Origin: Agapetus fuscipes
Lineage: Eukaryota; Arthropoda; Insecta; Trichoptera; Glossosomatidae
Assembly: GCA_951799405.1 (NCBI GenBank)
Contig: OX637342.1
Span: 16,291,298-16,355,297 of the forward strand
Length of the DNA: 64,000 nt
Direction: 5' to 3'
Positions 36,501-47,384 of the stretch are shown here, one piece after another. Position numbers and translations under genes: made by a program. The stretch's first letter is position 1; each line of letters opens with the position of its first letter. The notes below the pieces were generated by a model, which was not told the DNA's origin, ran no database searches, and saw only the letters and a program-made list of their open reading frames with translations.

Positions 36501-36566
36501 GGTAGGTTCTGTTTTAGGCAACCCTCCAAAAAACACCCGTTGACCAACTCGCAACTCGTAATTGCT

Positions 36567-36806
36567 TAGTACGAGTTGCAAAACTTGAGTAATGTAACGT
36601 TTACGGCAATTATTAAAGAGTGATTTCCCCCAAAATCTGCCGTTTTTGTTTGTTTGAACTTGATTTTCTTCATCACTGTACCTAACTCTTTTGCTAAGAC
36701 CATAAAGTGTAAGAAACAAAAACGGCAGATTTTGGGAGATATCACTCTTTAACATTTTCCGTAAACTTTACTTTTCTCAAGTTTTGCAACTCGTACTAAG
36801 GATACT
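36567..36806. mobile_element. Long-hairpin MITE M5a, copy 1
   Basis: Arms of about 85 bp: TAGTACGAGTTGCAAAACTT ... CCCCAAAATCTGCCGTTTTT and the reverse to 36806. Loop about 60 bases. Second copy at 60856-61101. Confidence 0.8.
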
Positions 36807-36999
36807 GTTCCTGTTTATAATTTTTAACGCCTTTAAACATGTGATCGAGCGAGTTTTGATCGAAAAAAATCAATTTTATTTAAAGGGTTTCCAATTTTGG
36901 GAATGTTTTATAATTTATACTTGTAATGCTGAGGTCAAGGTATCTCAATAAAACTATGTTAGTACGTATAGTATACGAGAAAGAGTCTTTTCGATCGAT

Positions 37000-37063
37000 A
37001 GCTCAGTTGGTAGAATGCTTGCTTTCTATGCCAGAGGGGCTAGGGTTTGATCCACACCAAGGG
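37000..37063 (+). repeat. SINE-G tRNA-like head only
   Basis: GATAGCTCAGTTGGTAGAAT, TTTCTATGCCAGAGGG, TAGGGTTTGATCC. Not a tRNA gene: the acceptor arms do not pair and the SINE-T head follows at once. Confidence 0.6.
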
Positions 37064-37068
37064 TTGAC

Positions 37069-37365
37069 CGTTGACCGATCCGTAGTCCAGTGGTAACCTT
37101 CTCGGACTCGTAAATGGAAGGTTGTTGGTTCGAATCCCGGCGGAGCACAAAAAATATACCATTTACATTTTCAAATTTGCTCTTCGCTGGGTTGAAAAAT
37201 TCATAAACCTTTACCAAAGACCGGTCATCAAAAAGGTCCATCCAGCCTTACAGCAGCTGGGTCTTGCTTTAGAATTGGCGCTTTCTACAGCGACGATCAA
37301 GCTCGCAGAGGGCTCTTGAGGTGTGATACACACAAAAACAGCGCTCACCAAATAAATCAGCCTAA
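37069..37365 (+). repeat. SINE-T copy, full length, reference
   Basis: Head TCCGTAGTCCAGTGGTAACC, CTCGTAAATGG anticodon region, GGTTCGAATCCCGG (B box). Body ATGCTCTTCGCTGG(like), ACCAAAGACCGGTCATCAAA. Tail GGGCTCTTGAGGTGTGATAC, AAAACAGCGCTCACC, AATAAATCA. Confidence 0.88.
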
Positions 37366-37589
37366 TTAAAAAAATTTAAGGGTGTCTTCCCTAAGGAATG
37401 ATTTCCCAGGTTCGGTTAAACACAAAGTAGAAATAAAAACATAAGCAAGTATCTTGATCTAGACAAGTTAAGATTTAATTAAAGTAAAAAAAAAGTACTA
37501 TGTTCACGGAAAAATAATTCGTAACCAGTACCTACTCCAGGTAGGTATAATAAAAAATGTGAATTATCTACACATATAGTGTAACTTCT

Positions 37590-37735
37590 TGCCACGTTCT
37601 CCCCGCAGGGATTGCATGCGGCGAGCGGAAACTATTTATTGTTACAGGTATGGGGGCCGGCCTTAAAGTGGAGGTTATCCAGCTTCCGAGGGGCCTGGTA
37701 CTTATTTCTTGTGAAGGATGAGGAAGCCTTCCCCG
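37590..37735 (-). repeat. SINE-G copy, partial
   Basis: TGTAACTTCTTGCCACGTTC to CTTGTGAAGGATGAGGAAGC, far-end half. Confidence 0.7.
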
Positions 37736-37739
37736 TAGG

Positions 37740-38050
37740 CATTAATTGGTATGAGGCTGACTACACATACTATAAAAAATGGTTCACTTTGCCAATGTCA
37801 CCCCTATTTCAGGGAAGGTCGGCAAAAGTTGCAGGGTTTATTTATTTTATTTTTATTTTATTTAAATAGCAAACAAACAGTTTTAACATGATACATCTTG
37901 GTACAAAAAGCATAATTGATATAATTAAAAAACCAGCAAAGACGACTCGCTCGATCTCGCGATGACGATTTATGTAAGTTTGAGGTTTGGATTTTAATTT
38001 GCAAGTACGTACGCAGCATTTGTAAGCGCGAATTTACACGCGTCCGTTTG
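37740..38050 (+). repeat. Rep-A copy, interrupted and cut by M3
   Basis: 37740-37842 and 37975-38050 are Rep-A; 37843-37974 is foreign AT-rich DNA. MITE M3 removes or splits the tail. Confidence 0.75.
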
Positions 38051-38051
38051 G

Positions 38052-38287
38052 GGCTATTCTTAGACATTTTAGTCGTCGGTTGAGCCCACGCTTTGACAAA
38101 CTAATGGTGCCTGGGCTGGAAGATTAATCAGCACGGTCATTCTTACCTACCGAATTTTGTAATATTTGTTTGAAGACAAATCAGCTGTTCACTTGCAGCC
38201 ATCTTGGATTGACAGATCTTCATACAATGCATCATTAGTTTGTCAAAGCGTGGGCTCAACCGACGACTAAAATGTCTAAGAACAGCC
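38052..38287. mobile_element. MITE M3, copy 2
   Basis: Ends GGCTATTCTTAGACATTTTA and AAGAACAGCC; closely matches 10759-10996. Confidence 0.8.
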
Positions 38288-38704
38288 GCGTTAGAGTATA
38301 GATTATAGAACGTAGCTTTGTGTGAGATGTGAATACCTATATACAAGATAGAGCGTTGCCATGACAACAGACCGGCAAACAAACTCTCCATACAACGTGG
38401 CAGCTTTATACTACTTAGGTAACTTGTAAACTTGTAATCCAAAGAAGGTTCAAGCGGTCAATGGGATTCGGAACATCCACAATTCCCTCAGCTATGTGAC
38501 GTCACAGATCTAGACTTCCAGGTTCCTTAGCAACCCATCACAAAATATTATTCAGAAACACGGCGGGGCTACGTCAGAAATTTTCCGCCTGGTTTTTGTT
38601 TCGGCTCCATGAAAACGGGGCTTAACTGAAGCGATTTGGCGTTTTTTTTAATCCTACAATGATGTTTGTAATCTTTTTAAAAGACAGGTTATGACATAAA
38701 ACGC

Positions 38705-38955
38705 AACTAAGCTACACATATAGTGTAACTTCTTGTCTGCGTTATCCCCGAAGGGGTCGCATGTGGCGATTCGGGACCTATTATTTTTACGGGTAAGGGG
38801 GCCGGCCTCACACCAACCACTTTCAGTTGAAGTGGGGGCTTCCCAGCTCTCGGGGGGGCTGGTTCTCATTTTTTGTGAAGGCTGAGTAAACCTTGAGATC
38901 GAACCCTTGCTCTCGGCATGGAATGCAAGCATTCTACCAATTGAGCTATCGACCT
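38705..38955 (-). repeat. SINE-G copy, full length
   Basis: Minus-strand head GGTCGATAGCTCAATTGGTA, GGGTTCGATCTC (B box); far end CTACACATATAGTGTAAC and TTATCCCCGAAGGGGTCGC. Confidence 0.8.
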
Positions 38956-39170
38956 TTTTACGAGTTTGGTCGTCGTCGTTAAAAAGCGCCAATTCTCAAG
39001 CAAGACCCAGTTGCTGCAAGGCTGGATGGACCTTTTTGATTACCGGTCTTTGGTAAAGGTTTATGAATTTTTCAACCCAGCGAAGAGCAAATTTGAAAAT
39101 ATAAATGGTATATTTTTTTGTGCTCCGCCGGAATTCGAACCCACGACCTTCCATTCAGAGTCCGAAGTGT
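38956..39170 (-). repeat. SINE-T copy
   Basis: Body to head, ending at GGAATTCGAACCCACGACC and AGAGTCCGAAG. Abuts SINE-G. Confidence 0.8.
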
Positions 39171-39678
39171 TAAATTGATTGCGGCTCAGGTAGGACATCG
39201 TCTGTCAGGTCAGCTTAGTAATCAATAAATATAAGTACTGCATCTGACTTCTAATATCTGTGGACTAGAAACTTTGAGAACGAAATCCGTTTCGACTTAA
39301 TTAAACGCGAATCGTCCTTAGTTAGAAAGAGAACACATATCTACACAGTGTGTTTTCGTTATAAACAAACAAATTTTAGAGAAACAACAAAATCTTTCCA
39401 GAAAGTTGGCAACATTGAAATTCATGCCTGCACGAACGACGTGCGCACCCATTATAATATAAATGTTTTTATGGGTTTTGGCTGGTCAAATTGCATGTTT
39501 AATAAATAAGAGGGCATTATTTGAAAACATTATCTGAAATGTTTATTTGTAACGATGGCTTATTCATTTATGTTACATTTTTTGTAGAGATAAGTATTTA
39601 CTTTTTTTGTACAGAATTCTTTTTAAGGTTCTGTTGTCTTTACGAGTATTTACTTAAAAGTTATTTATTATTTGTATT

Positions 39679-39925
39679 CCTTGACTTATAGGTTGGTATG
39701 AGGCTAACCACCTATACTGTAAAAAATGGTTCACTTTGCCAATGTCACCCCTGTGTCAGGGAAGGTCAGCAAAAGTTGCAGGGTTTATGTTCATTTGAGG
39801 TTTGGATTTTATTTGTAAGTACACATATGGCATTTGTAAGCGCGAACTACACGTGTTTGTTTGTGGGCATGCATTTGATATGAGCTTCAAATGTTAATAT
39901 ATCTTTGTAACTTAAATTATAGATG
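39679..39925 (+). repeat. Rep-A copy
   Basis: CCTTGACTTATAGGTTGG start, full length. Confidence 0.85.
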
Positions 39926-40011
39926 ATAGATGGCATTTGGTGTCAAAACGCAAAATGAAGAAAGCAAGAAAACATACTAGGATTTTACATGATTAGTAAC
40001 GTGTTACGGCA

Positions 40012-40172
40012 AAATGTCGACCGACACAATGTCCACCGATATAATGTCCACCGACAAAATGTCCACCGACAGAATGTCCACCGCTCAGAAATGATCGTTG
40101 GACATCTCATCAGTGTACATTTTTTCGGTGGGCATTTTGTCTATGGACATCTTGTCGCGTGGAACTGATTAG
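40012..40172. repeat. Short foldback with 16-bp tandem units
   Basis: Left arm has about five units of type AATGTCCACCGACAAA; right arm carries TTTTTTCGGTGGGCATTTTG and GGACATCTTGTCG in reverse. Hairpin built of tandem repeats. Confidence 0.7.
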
Positions 40173-40220
40173 TAAGTATTCTGTGGTGTTTGACAGCTGT
40201 GTAGTTGACAAGTCAGGTTG

Positions 40221-41725
40221 ACATACTGTAACTCTGTCGCCATTCCGCTAGGGGTGGCCAGAGCCTCTGCAGAGTTGCCTCCATTTTTTCCTATCCTGAC
40301 ATACCTCTTTCAATTCCTTCATATCCATCACCTTTTTCATGCATTTTCTTCTTTTACGCTCACTTTGTATATCCCATTCTTTCACAATCTCCTCAATCTG
40401 ATCACTCCATACTTTTCTCGGTCGTCCCTTCCCTCTTTTTCCTTTCACACTTTCTTTGTATACATACTTTGTCAGTCTATCATCTTTCATTCTTTCCCCA
40501 TGCCCAAACCATCTCATAACATTCTTTTGTACTTTAACTTTCACATCCTCTTTCAAATTACATTCTTTTTTTACTCATTCATTCCTAACTCTATCCCTCA
40601 AAGTTTTTCCTGTCATACTTCTCAAATGCTTCATTGCCACCGTACATACTTTACTCATTTCGCTATCATTCACTGTCCATGCTTCACTTCCATACATCAA
40701 AGTCGGTAACAATATGCCATTGTGTACCGCCATTCTCAGATCCATCGTCAATCGCTTGTTCTTTGCTATTCTTCCTATTGCACCAACCACTTGCTTTCCC
40801 TTGCACACCCTATTCTCAAGTTCTCTTGTCATCTTTCCATTCTTTTCAAATATACTTCCCAAGTATCTAAATTCATCCACAATTTCAACTGTCGTACCAT
40901 TCAACATGAACGTGCGTTCTTCAGTTTCATCCCTTCTGTCAAAAATCAGTACTTTCGTCTTGCTTGCATTAATTTTCAACTTGCTTGCACACAGAGCATG
41001 GTTCAAACTAGAGAGCATTGTCTGGAGTTCCGCTGCTGAATCAGCAATTAATACTGCGTCATCAGCATAAAGCAGAACTCCGACTTTTCTCTCTCCAATT
41101 TTAATGCCATGTCCTTCCAGATTCGCTTGTTTAACACAATGATCCATGATTATATTGAATAACCATGGGATCATAATGCAACCCTGTCTCACACCTTTGT
41201 ACACATTAAAATACTCGCTGTATTCTCCATCCACCCTGACACACGCCCTGCTATTTACATAGATGGCGCGTATCGCATTCAAAAGTGCTTTGTTTACACC
41301 ATAATTCTCTAGCACACACCACATCATACTTCTATCCACCGAGTCGAAGGCTTTCTCAAGATCTACGAAAGCCGCGTAGACCTTTTTATTTACGGCCAGC
41401 TGTTTTTCGACTATCTGTCAAAGCGCGAATATCTGGTCTACGCAACCTCTTTCTGGCATAAAGCCAGATTGTATATCTGAGACCCTCTCCTGGGTGGATA
41501 ATCTTACCCTATGGATAAGAATCTTGCATAGCACTTTACCTGGCACACTAAGAAGGCTGATCGGTCTGTAGTTACGGCAGTCTTTTTTGTCGCCTTTACC
41601 TTTGTAAATTGGCACAATGACCGCCTCTCTCCAGTCCGATGGAACCTCCTTGACACTAACACACAATTCACAAAGCTCTTTCATTCATTCAATCACACAT
41701 TCTCCTCCCGCTTTGAGTCACATAG
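40221..41725 (-). mobile_element. RTE-like LINE-A, 5' truncated long copy
   Basis: Non-LTR retrotransposon with most of the reverse transcriptase domain. The 3' terminus is GGCGACAGAGTTACAGTA, only about 25 bases after the ORF stop. The endonuclease domain is missing; the truncation lies near 41725. No poly-A. Confidence 0.85.
40248..41725 (-). pseudogene. LINE-A reverse transcriptase, three in-frame TGA codons
   Basis: One frame throughout: LKAGGECVIE*MKELCELC, WREAVIVPIYKGKGDKKD, NYRPISLLSVPGK, FAL*QIVEKQLAV, YAAFVDLEKAFDSVD, GVRQGC then YADDAVLIADSAAEL (catalytic YADD), FRYLGSIFEKNG, LLPTLMYGSEAWTVND, VRNE*VKKECNLKED, MRWFGHGERM, GKGRPRKVWSDQIEEIV, WRQLCRGSGHP and TAG. The three internal stops are all TGA. 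One is TGG in the copy at 21855-22415. The others fit Trp (VIEW) and CGA Arg by family comparison. So it is a recently decayed copy. Clade RTE is inferred from the GSEAWT, GHVERM and GRPRKxW series. Confidence 0.85.
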
Positions 41726-42099
41726 TATGTATCAACGCCGCGCCGTAAGCTAGATTCGTCTCCATCAATATTATAACTCGATTGCACTGCAGTTGTGGGC
41801 GCCTTAGGTGGCCTTGATTTAATTCCGAAACCGACGTTTCAACTTCGCGGTATCCAATTCCTTATCAGACACATGAGAAATGCAGGCAGAGTCTAATTAT
41901 AACAAATCCGTGCAATATAATGTTGCAAAAAATCTATCGTATTATTTGTTGGGAGCGTGTAATGAAATGTATATGTTTTCATCTTTTACTCCAAATAATG
42001 TAAACAAAAACATAGAAAAACCTTTTTTTAACCTAATTGTGTTGCAAAATGGTTAAAATTCACATTTAATTTTGGGAATGGGTGGTTCCATTGCCGGGA

Positions 42100-42325
42100 A
42101 AGTAATGAAAGAAGTGATTATGTTAGATTGGTTCATTTTAGCCAATGCCACCCCGCTTTCAAGCGAGGGCGGCAGGTGTTGCAAAGTTCATGTTCATGTG
42201 AGATTTGGTTTATTTTGTATGCACACATGCAGCATGTCTGATTGCGAACTTACATGTGCCTGCTTGTATGCGTGCATGAAATATGAGCTTTACAGATCAA
42301 TATATCTTTGCAATTTAGATTATAG
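42100..42325 (+). repeat. Rep-A copy, diverged
   Basis: GGTTCATTTTAGCCAATGCC, CACACATGCAGCATGTCTG, TTTGCAATTTAGATTATAG. Confidence 0.75.
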
Positions 42326-42727
42326 AGTAAATAGTACTTTAATAAGGCAATTAATGCACAACACCCCATTTATTAAAATTGAATTTAAAAAAATGCTGGT
42401 TTGATTAAGTATCAAACAAACGTTCCCTGTGGACTCCTAAACCGCTTAGTCGATCACTTTTTCAGGAAATATGTAAAACATTTTCGGAACGATCCTGTAT
42501 GGTTTGATGTCGATCGGATTCCAACCTTTTTTTTTCGCCATTTTTCTTTTTTCACACATTAAAAATATTCGCAAAAAGTTGTACCATATGCCTGGGCTAC
42601 ACCGCGCAACAGATTTTGATCAAATTTTCAGATAACGTGAAGGTTACCCTCAAAATAAATCGTGTGAAGTTTGATGTCGATCGGCCTACATATTTTTTCC
42701 AGCACAGTTGCTGAAGCTGCTCCCCTT

Positions 42728-42957
42728 GATAATCTAAATCTAAGTTGCAAAGATATGTATCATTTGAGGTTCATATTAAATGCATTCCCACAAGCAGACA
42801 CGCATAATTTTGCGCTCACACATGCCGCATGTGGACCTACAATATAAAAACCCAATCTCAAATGAACATAAGCCCTGAAACTCATTTTTGACATTGGTAA
42901 AGTGAACCATTTTTACAGTATGGGTGGTCAGCCTCATACTAATCCATAAGTCAAGGA
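42728..42957 (-). repeat. Rep-A copy
   Basis: TAATCTAAATCTAAGTTGC tail; 3' side full, with a 25-base internal loss after CTGAAACTC; ends ATAAGTCAAGGAA. Confidence 0.85.
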
Positions 42958-43109
42958 ATAAATGATTATGGAAGTAAATTGATCCCACATGCCCGAATGG
43001 CGTAGTGTAACACGCTTGGTGCTTGTACTTTTACCGGTTCTATTCTACTGATGAAACACATGGCAAATCTATTTTATTATTTTATCTATGGTTTAACCTA
43101 TAAAAATAT

Positions 43110-43355
43110 TCAATTTCGTGCTACATTTTTGTCTTCAAAATCCATAAAATAAATACCATTCACGAAAGTCGTGAAGCTAATATAAGAGAAACCACCCATT
43201 ATTAATAAAAATATGCAATACACGATAAGGCGATGGATAATTTGTCGGCCGTTAGAATAACAATTCAACATTTCAAATATTTCTGCTGTTGGTAGATCTG
43301 CATTCTGCACGACGTCCCCCCAGTGCCTGTTTGGCTTATTTATCATATGATTCAA
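43110..43355 (-). CDS. Unidentified open frame, membrane-like (possible exon)
   Basis: 81 codons on the minus strand: NRHWGDVVQNADLPTAEIFE, then one hydrophobic segment LIVYCIFLLIMGGFSYISF and a charged end DFEDKN. Not covered by any repeat I recognise, and its composition is coding-like. It might be an exon or relic of a multi-pass receptor, but I cannot name a family and no splice partner is evident. Chance frame is equally possible. Confidence 0.2.
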   Translation of the reverse strand: MNHMINKPNRHWGDVVQNADLPTAEIFEMLNCYSNGRQIIHRLIVYCIFLLIMGGFSYISFTTFVNGIYFMDFEDKNVARN

Positions 43356-43516
43356 AGATGTCCTTTAAATAAAATTCTACACAATCTGAGCTGAGAAAAA
43401 AACGTAAACACGATCATGAGAGATTGTTTTACGTATTTTCAAAATCAATGTCTATCATTCATGTATACATAAACATTTTAAAATTCAATTTCCAGTTTTC
43501 AAAAGACACAATCATA

Positions 43517-43757
43517 CAAAGAAAGTGTGAAAGGAAAAAGAGGGAAGGCACGACCGAGAAAAGTATGGAGTGATCAGATTGAGGATATTGTGAAAGAATG
43601 GGATATACAAAGTAAGCGTAAAAGAAGAAAATGCATGAAAAAGGTGATAGATATGAATGAATTGAAAGATGTATGTAAGGATAGGAAAAATAGAGGCGGC
43701 TCTGCAGAGGCTCTGGCTACCCCTAGCGGAATGGCGACAGAGTTACAGTTAAATTGA
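43517..43757 (+). pseudogene. LINE-A copy 5, 3' end
   Basis: GAAAGTGTGAAAGGAAAAAG, reads GRPRKVWSDQIEDIV-like codons, stop, and ends GCGACAGAGTTACAGTTA. Confidence 0.85.
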
Positions 43758-44633
43758 TTTAGTAGACATACAAACATTGTTTATGTGAAATTACCTCTGA
43801 TAAACATAAGACAAAAAAGCACTAAGAGGACAAAGAGTTGTTCACGGTCAAGTGAAATGTTATAGTGAAGTAGAGGAAGGAAACGCTTGCTTGTTTTTTT
43901 CGCAAATATGCGGGTTTAATCTGCAATACATGGCTCGCACTACATGCTAAGAATAATACGGCTATCCTGTGTAAAACTCACATCGATTGCGTAAATAAAA
44001 AATGTATGAAATCAACGACAACACTCCTAGAGGGCGATTTAGTTTTCACACTTTTTTCCATTTACGCAATGATGGTTAGTTTTTATGCAATGTTTTATAC
44101 TAGCGGCACAGTTCTATGTTCGTAGATGTATAGGAACTATAACAGTGCCTCTAGTGAGCGTTTTATTTGCAAGAAATCTTTGGTAAAATATTATGTTTCG
44201 AGTTTTAGCCAGTGGCTCTAAACTAGTCGTCCGTAAAACAGTGTCAAAACTTCAATAAAGGCAAGTAGTTACAGTATTTGTTCTAATTTCGAATTCCTTT
44301 CATTTGAAACAGAAGATCGTGGAATAATTTCAAGCTTCAGAAGACCAACTTGAGCGTTTTCGAATAAAAATAAGTTATTCTCTTGATAATGACGAGGTAA
44401 GATCATCGAAAGCGCTCGAATAATAGCAGGTGAAGAAAAAACCTACTTTATTTTATTTCATTAATTTAAAAGAAATCTTAACAATAAATAACACGTAACT
44501 GTGTACACGCACAGATTTGTACAATGAATTAAAATATGGTCTGGTCAAAAATCGGAAAAACCCATATGTTTGCTTTCTTATGCTTAAAATGATGTGCACG
44601 TCTCTGTCTTTGGTGGAAAATAAGTATTCAAAT

Positions 44634-45513
44634 TGGTCGTTGGTCGAATAAAAAAACAATCAAAGGGATCCTTGGTCGAAACCAACCAGTCAAGATGGTC
44701 GTAGGTCGAATAAAAAAACAATCAAAGGGATCCTTGGTCGAAACGTGGTCGAAACCAATCAATCAAGATGGTCGTAGGTCGAATAAAAAAAACAACCAAA
44801 GGGGTCCTTGGTCGAAACCAATCAATCAAGATGGTCGTTGGTCAAATACAAAAACAATCAAAGGGATCCTTGGTCAAAACCAATCAATCAAGATAGTCGT
44901 TGGTCGAATAAAAAAACCATCAAAGGGATCCTTGGTCGAAACCAATAAATCAAGATGGTCGTTGGCCGAATAAAAAAACAATCAAAGGGATCCTTGGTCG
45001 AAACCAATAAATCAAGATGGTCGTTGGTCGAATAAAAAACAATCAAAGAGATCATTAGTCGAAACCAATCAATCCAGATGGTCGTTGGTTTAATAAAAAA
45101 ACAATCAAAGGGATCTAATCTAATCTAATCTAATCTAAGCTGCAAAGATATATATCATTTAAGATTTATATTAAATGCATTCCCACAAGCAGATATGTAT
45201 AATTTCGCGCTAACACATGCCGCATGTGGACCTACAATATAAAAACCCAATCTCAAATGAACATAAGCCTTGCAACTCTTGCCGTCCTTCCCTGAAACAG
45301 GGGTGACATTGGCCAAAACCAATCAAACAAGATTGTCGTTGGTTTAATAAAAAAAACAATCAAAGGGATCCTTGGTCAAAACCAATCAATCAAGATGGTC
45401 GTTGATCGAATAAAAAAACAATCAAAGGGATCCTTGGTCGAAACCAATCAAACAAGATTGTCGTTGGTCGAATACAAAAATCAACCAAGGTGATCAAGGT
45501 GATCTTTGGTCCA
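44634..45513 (+). repeat. 62-bp minisatellite, about eleven units
   Basis: Unit includes GATGGTCGTTGGTCGAATAA, AACAATCAAAGGGATCC and TTGGTCGAAACCAATCAATC. Units vary by a few per cent; one has an extra 12 bases. Interrupted by Rep-A at 45116-45314. The unit length is not a multiple of three, so open frames across it are incidental. Confidence 0.92.
45116..45314 (-). repeat. Rep-A copy inside the minisatellite, 5' truncated
   Basis: Tail of four TAATC units after GGGATC, truncated at GGTGACATTGG. No target duplication; a few bases of the unit (CTTGGT) are missing. Confidence 0.9.
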
Positions 45514-46344
45514 AGAAGCTTAGGAACCACTGGTTAATGGGTGTGTAAAGTTTTATACTTGGGGTCCTATTTGAGAACCGGTCTACTAGGTACACGATAA
45601 ATGAACTTGATTTTCACGGCATATCTCCTGAACACATTGCACATGCAATAAATATATAGATACACTTTTCTATTTCTACTTAGTTTATACTTACATAATT
45701 GAAGTGAAAAATATTTGGTACGAAGAAGAAAATCACACCTTTTCATTAAAATTCGATAATCTTCTGGAATACAATTGTTATAAAAAAGATGCAGGCATAT
45801 TTCAAACCTCAATCTTCAACTTTTGACAACATTCCCTAACGCAGGGGTGCTTGAACGATCGAGTGCTTTTTGAGCCGATCTCGAGAAAAAAACCGATATA
45901 GAACTATTCACAGATTTTATTTAAGTAGGTAGGTCACTAAAAAAATATCGACGGTTAAAAGGAAGTATAAGCTACGTTTTGGTCAAAATTTAGTTATGAA
46001 TGCTATAGTACTTCAAATTTTCCGCTCTTTCTAATGCGTTTTGATTTTAACGATATGACAAAAAATAAAAAAGTTATGCTATTTTTTTGCAATCTCAAAC
46101 TTTAAACTGCTCTCCTGAACAATTTAGTTTATGTCGCTTATGCCCTATTGCCTTTTAAACGTCGATATGAAATGAACTACAAAAAAATATTCGATCCACA
46201 ACCAATCTAGCCAGAATCCCTTATCACTTAATTTATGGCATAATCATGAGTTTTTCATTGACATTTAAGAGCAGACCTGTCCTGATTGATAAAATATGTA
46301 TATAAAACGGAAAACTGATCTTTGCCACGATACATCCTACTATA

Positions 46345-46585
46345 ATGTATAATCTAAGTTTCAAAGATATATTAAAGCTCATATCAAATACATGCCCACA
46401 AACAAACACGTGTAGTTCGCGTTTACAAATGCTGATAGTGTACTTACAAATAAAATCCAAACCTCAAATGAACATAAACCCTATAACTTTTGCCGACCTT
46501 CTCTGACACAGGGGTGACATTGGCAAAGTGAATCATTTTTTACAGTATGGGTGGTCAGCCTCATACCAACCTATAAGTCAAGGAA
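46345..46585 (-). repeat. Rep-A copy
   Basis: TATAATCTAAGTTTCAAAG tail side; ends ATAAGTCAAGGAAA. Confidence 0.82.
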
Positions 46586-46888
46586 ATACCTACCTAGGAA
46601 GGAACAAAAAAAAGTGAATCACACATATGTACTTGCAGCTTTTTTTACAGTTTGTTTTTTTTTCTCAGTGAAGGATAGAGACTTAATAAGTAGAAATGTG
46701 GGTAGACGTGCACTTTTAATAGCATTAGGTGAACAGCCTCACACCAACTCACTTATTGTTTAACCTTTCCTATGCTGTGATAAAAAAAAACCTCTGTGCA
46801 TTACGGTGCTGTTAACACCAAGCATTTATTTAATATTATTACTTTATACCAGTGATTTCCAAAGTGTTCTATAAAGACTCATATCTCT

Positions 46889-47117
46889 ATCTAAGTTGCG
46901 AAGATAAATAAAGATTTAAGAGGTGTATTTAATGCGTGCACAAAAAAACGTCTTAGTGCTGCACGTGAACTGATGCAATAAAAACCCAAATCACAAACAA
47001 AAACAAACCCTGCAACTTTTGCCACCCTTCCCTGAAAAAGCGGTGACATTGGCGAAAGTGAAAAGAATGTAAGTATGACATGTGTGTGGTCAGCCTCATA
47101 CTAATCTATAAGACAAG
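46889..47117 (-). repeat. Rep-A copy, diverged
   Basis: TATCTAAGTTGCGAAGAT; CCCTGCAACTTTTGCC; CTAATCTATAAGACAAG. Confidence 0.75.
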
Positions 47118-47384
47118 AAAAAAAAGGCATTCAAATGATTCCTCACAAAATTATCTGGATTAAATTGTAAATTTTATCAATTAATTTACTAAGGTATTTT
47201 TTTTGTCTACTATCTTTTTACTGTTGTTGTTGTTCTTGCATATTTTGTATTACATGTATTTTGCATGTATTTTGAAAAACTATAATTGGTTTTAAACTTT
47301 GTAAGCTTTCATACTTTCTATGTACCTTATGTATGCTGTTGTTTTTCGTGTAATAAAAAAAAAAATGACTTCACACCGACTATA

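Larger units (their letters stand above)
33001..40220. other. Repeat-rich stretch between copia and LINE-A
   Basis: No cellular gene recognised. Its identified contents (LINE-B, Rep-A, SINE-T, SINE-G, MITEs, LINE-A scraps) are listed one by one. About 33001-33210, 34020-34420, 35170-35640 and 39190-39660 show nothing I can name. Confidence 0.55.
41726..44633. other. Mixed intergenic stretch
   Basis: Contains Rep-A copies (42100 and 42728), a LINE-A 3' end (43517) and at 42420-42720 the insect dispersed motif CTGTGGACTCCTAAACCGCT, also near 19490. A single open frame at 43110-43355 is listed separately. Confidence 0.5.

Noticed and set aside
36429..36755. 108-codon minus-strand protein
   Set aside because: Runs across a foldback scrap and one arm of hairpin MITE M5a.
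37000..37150. Two functional tRNA genes
   Set aside because: A and B boxes are present, but acceptor stems do not pair and each continues into a SINE body or another SINE.
40456..41070. 204-codon plus-strand Ser/Phe-rich frame
   Set aside because: Antisense of LINE-A reverse transcriptase, recurring in other LINE-A copies.
44695..44973. 92-codon repetitive protein
   Set aside because: The 62-base unit shifts frame every unit; the frame is open only because the repeat lacks stops.
44634..45513. CRISPR-like array
   Set aside because: Direct tandem repeat without unique spacers, in a eukaryotic setting; it is a minisatellite.
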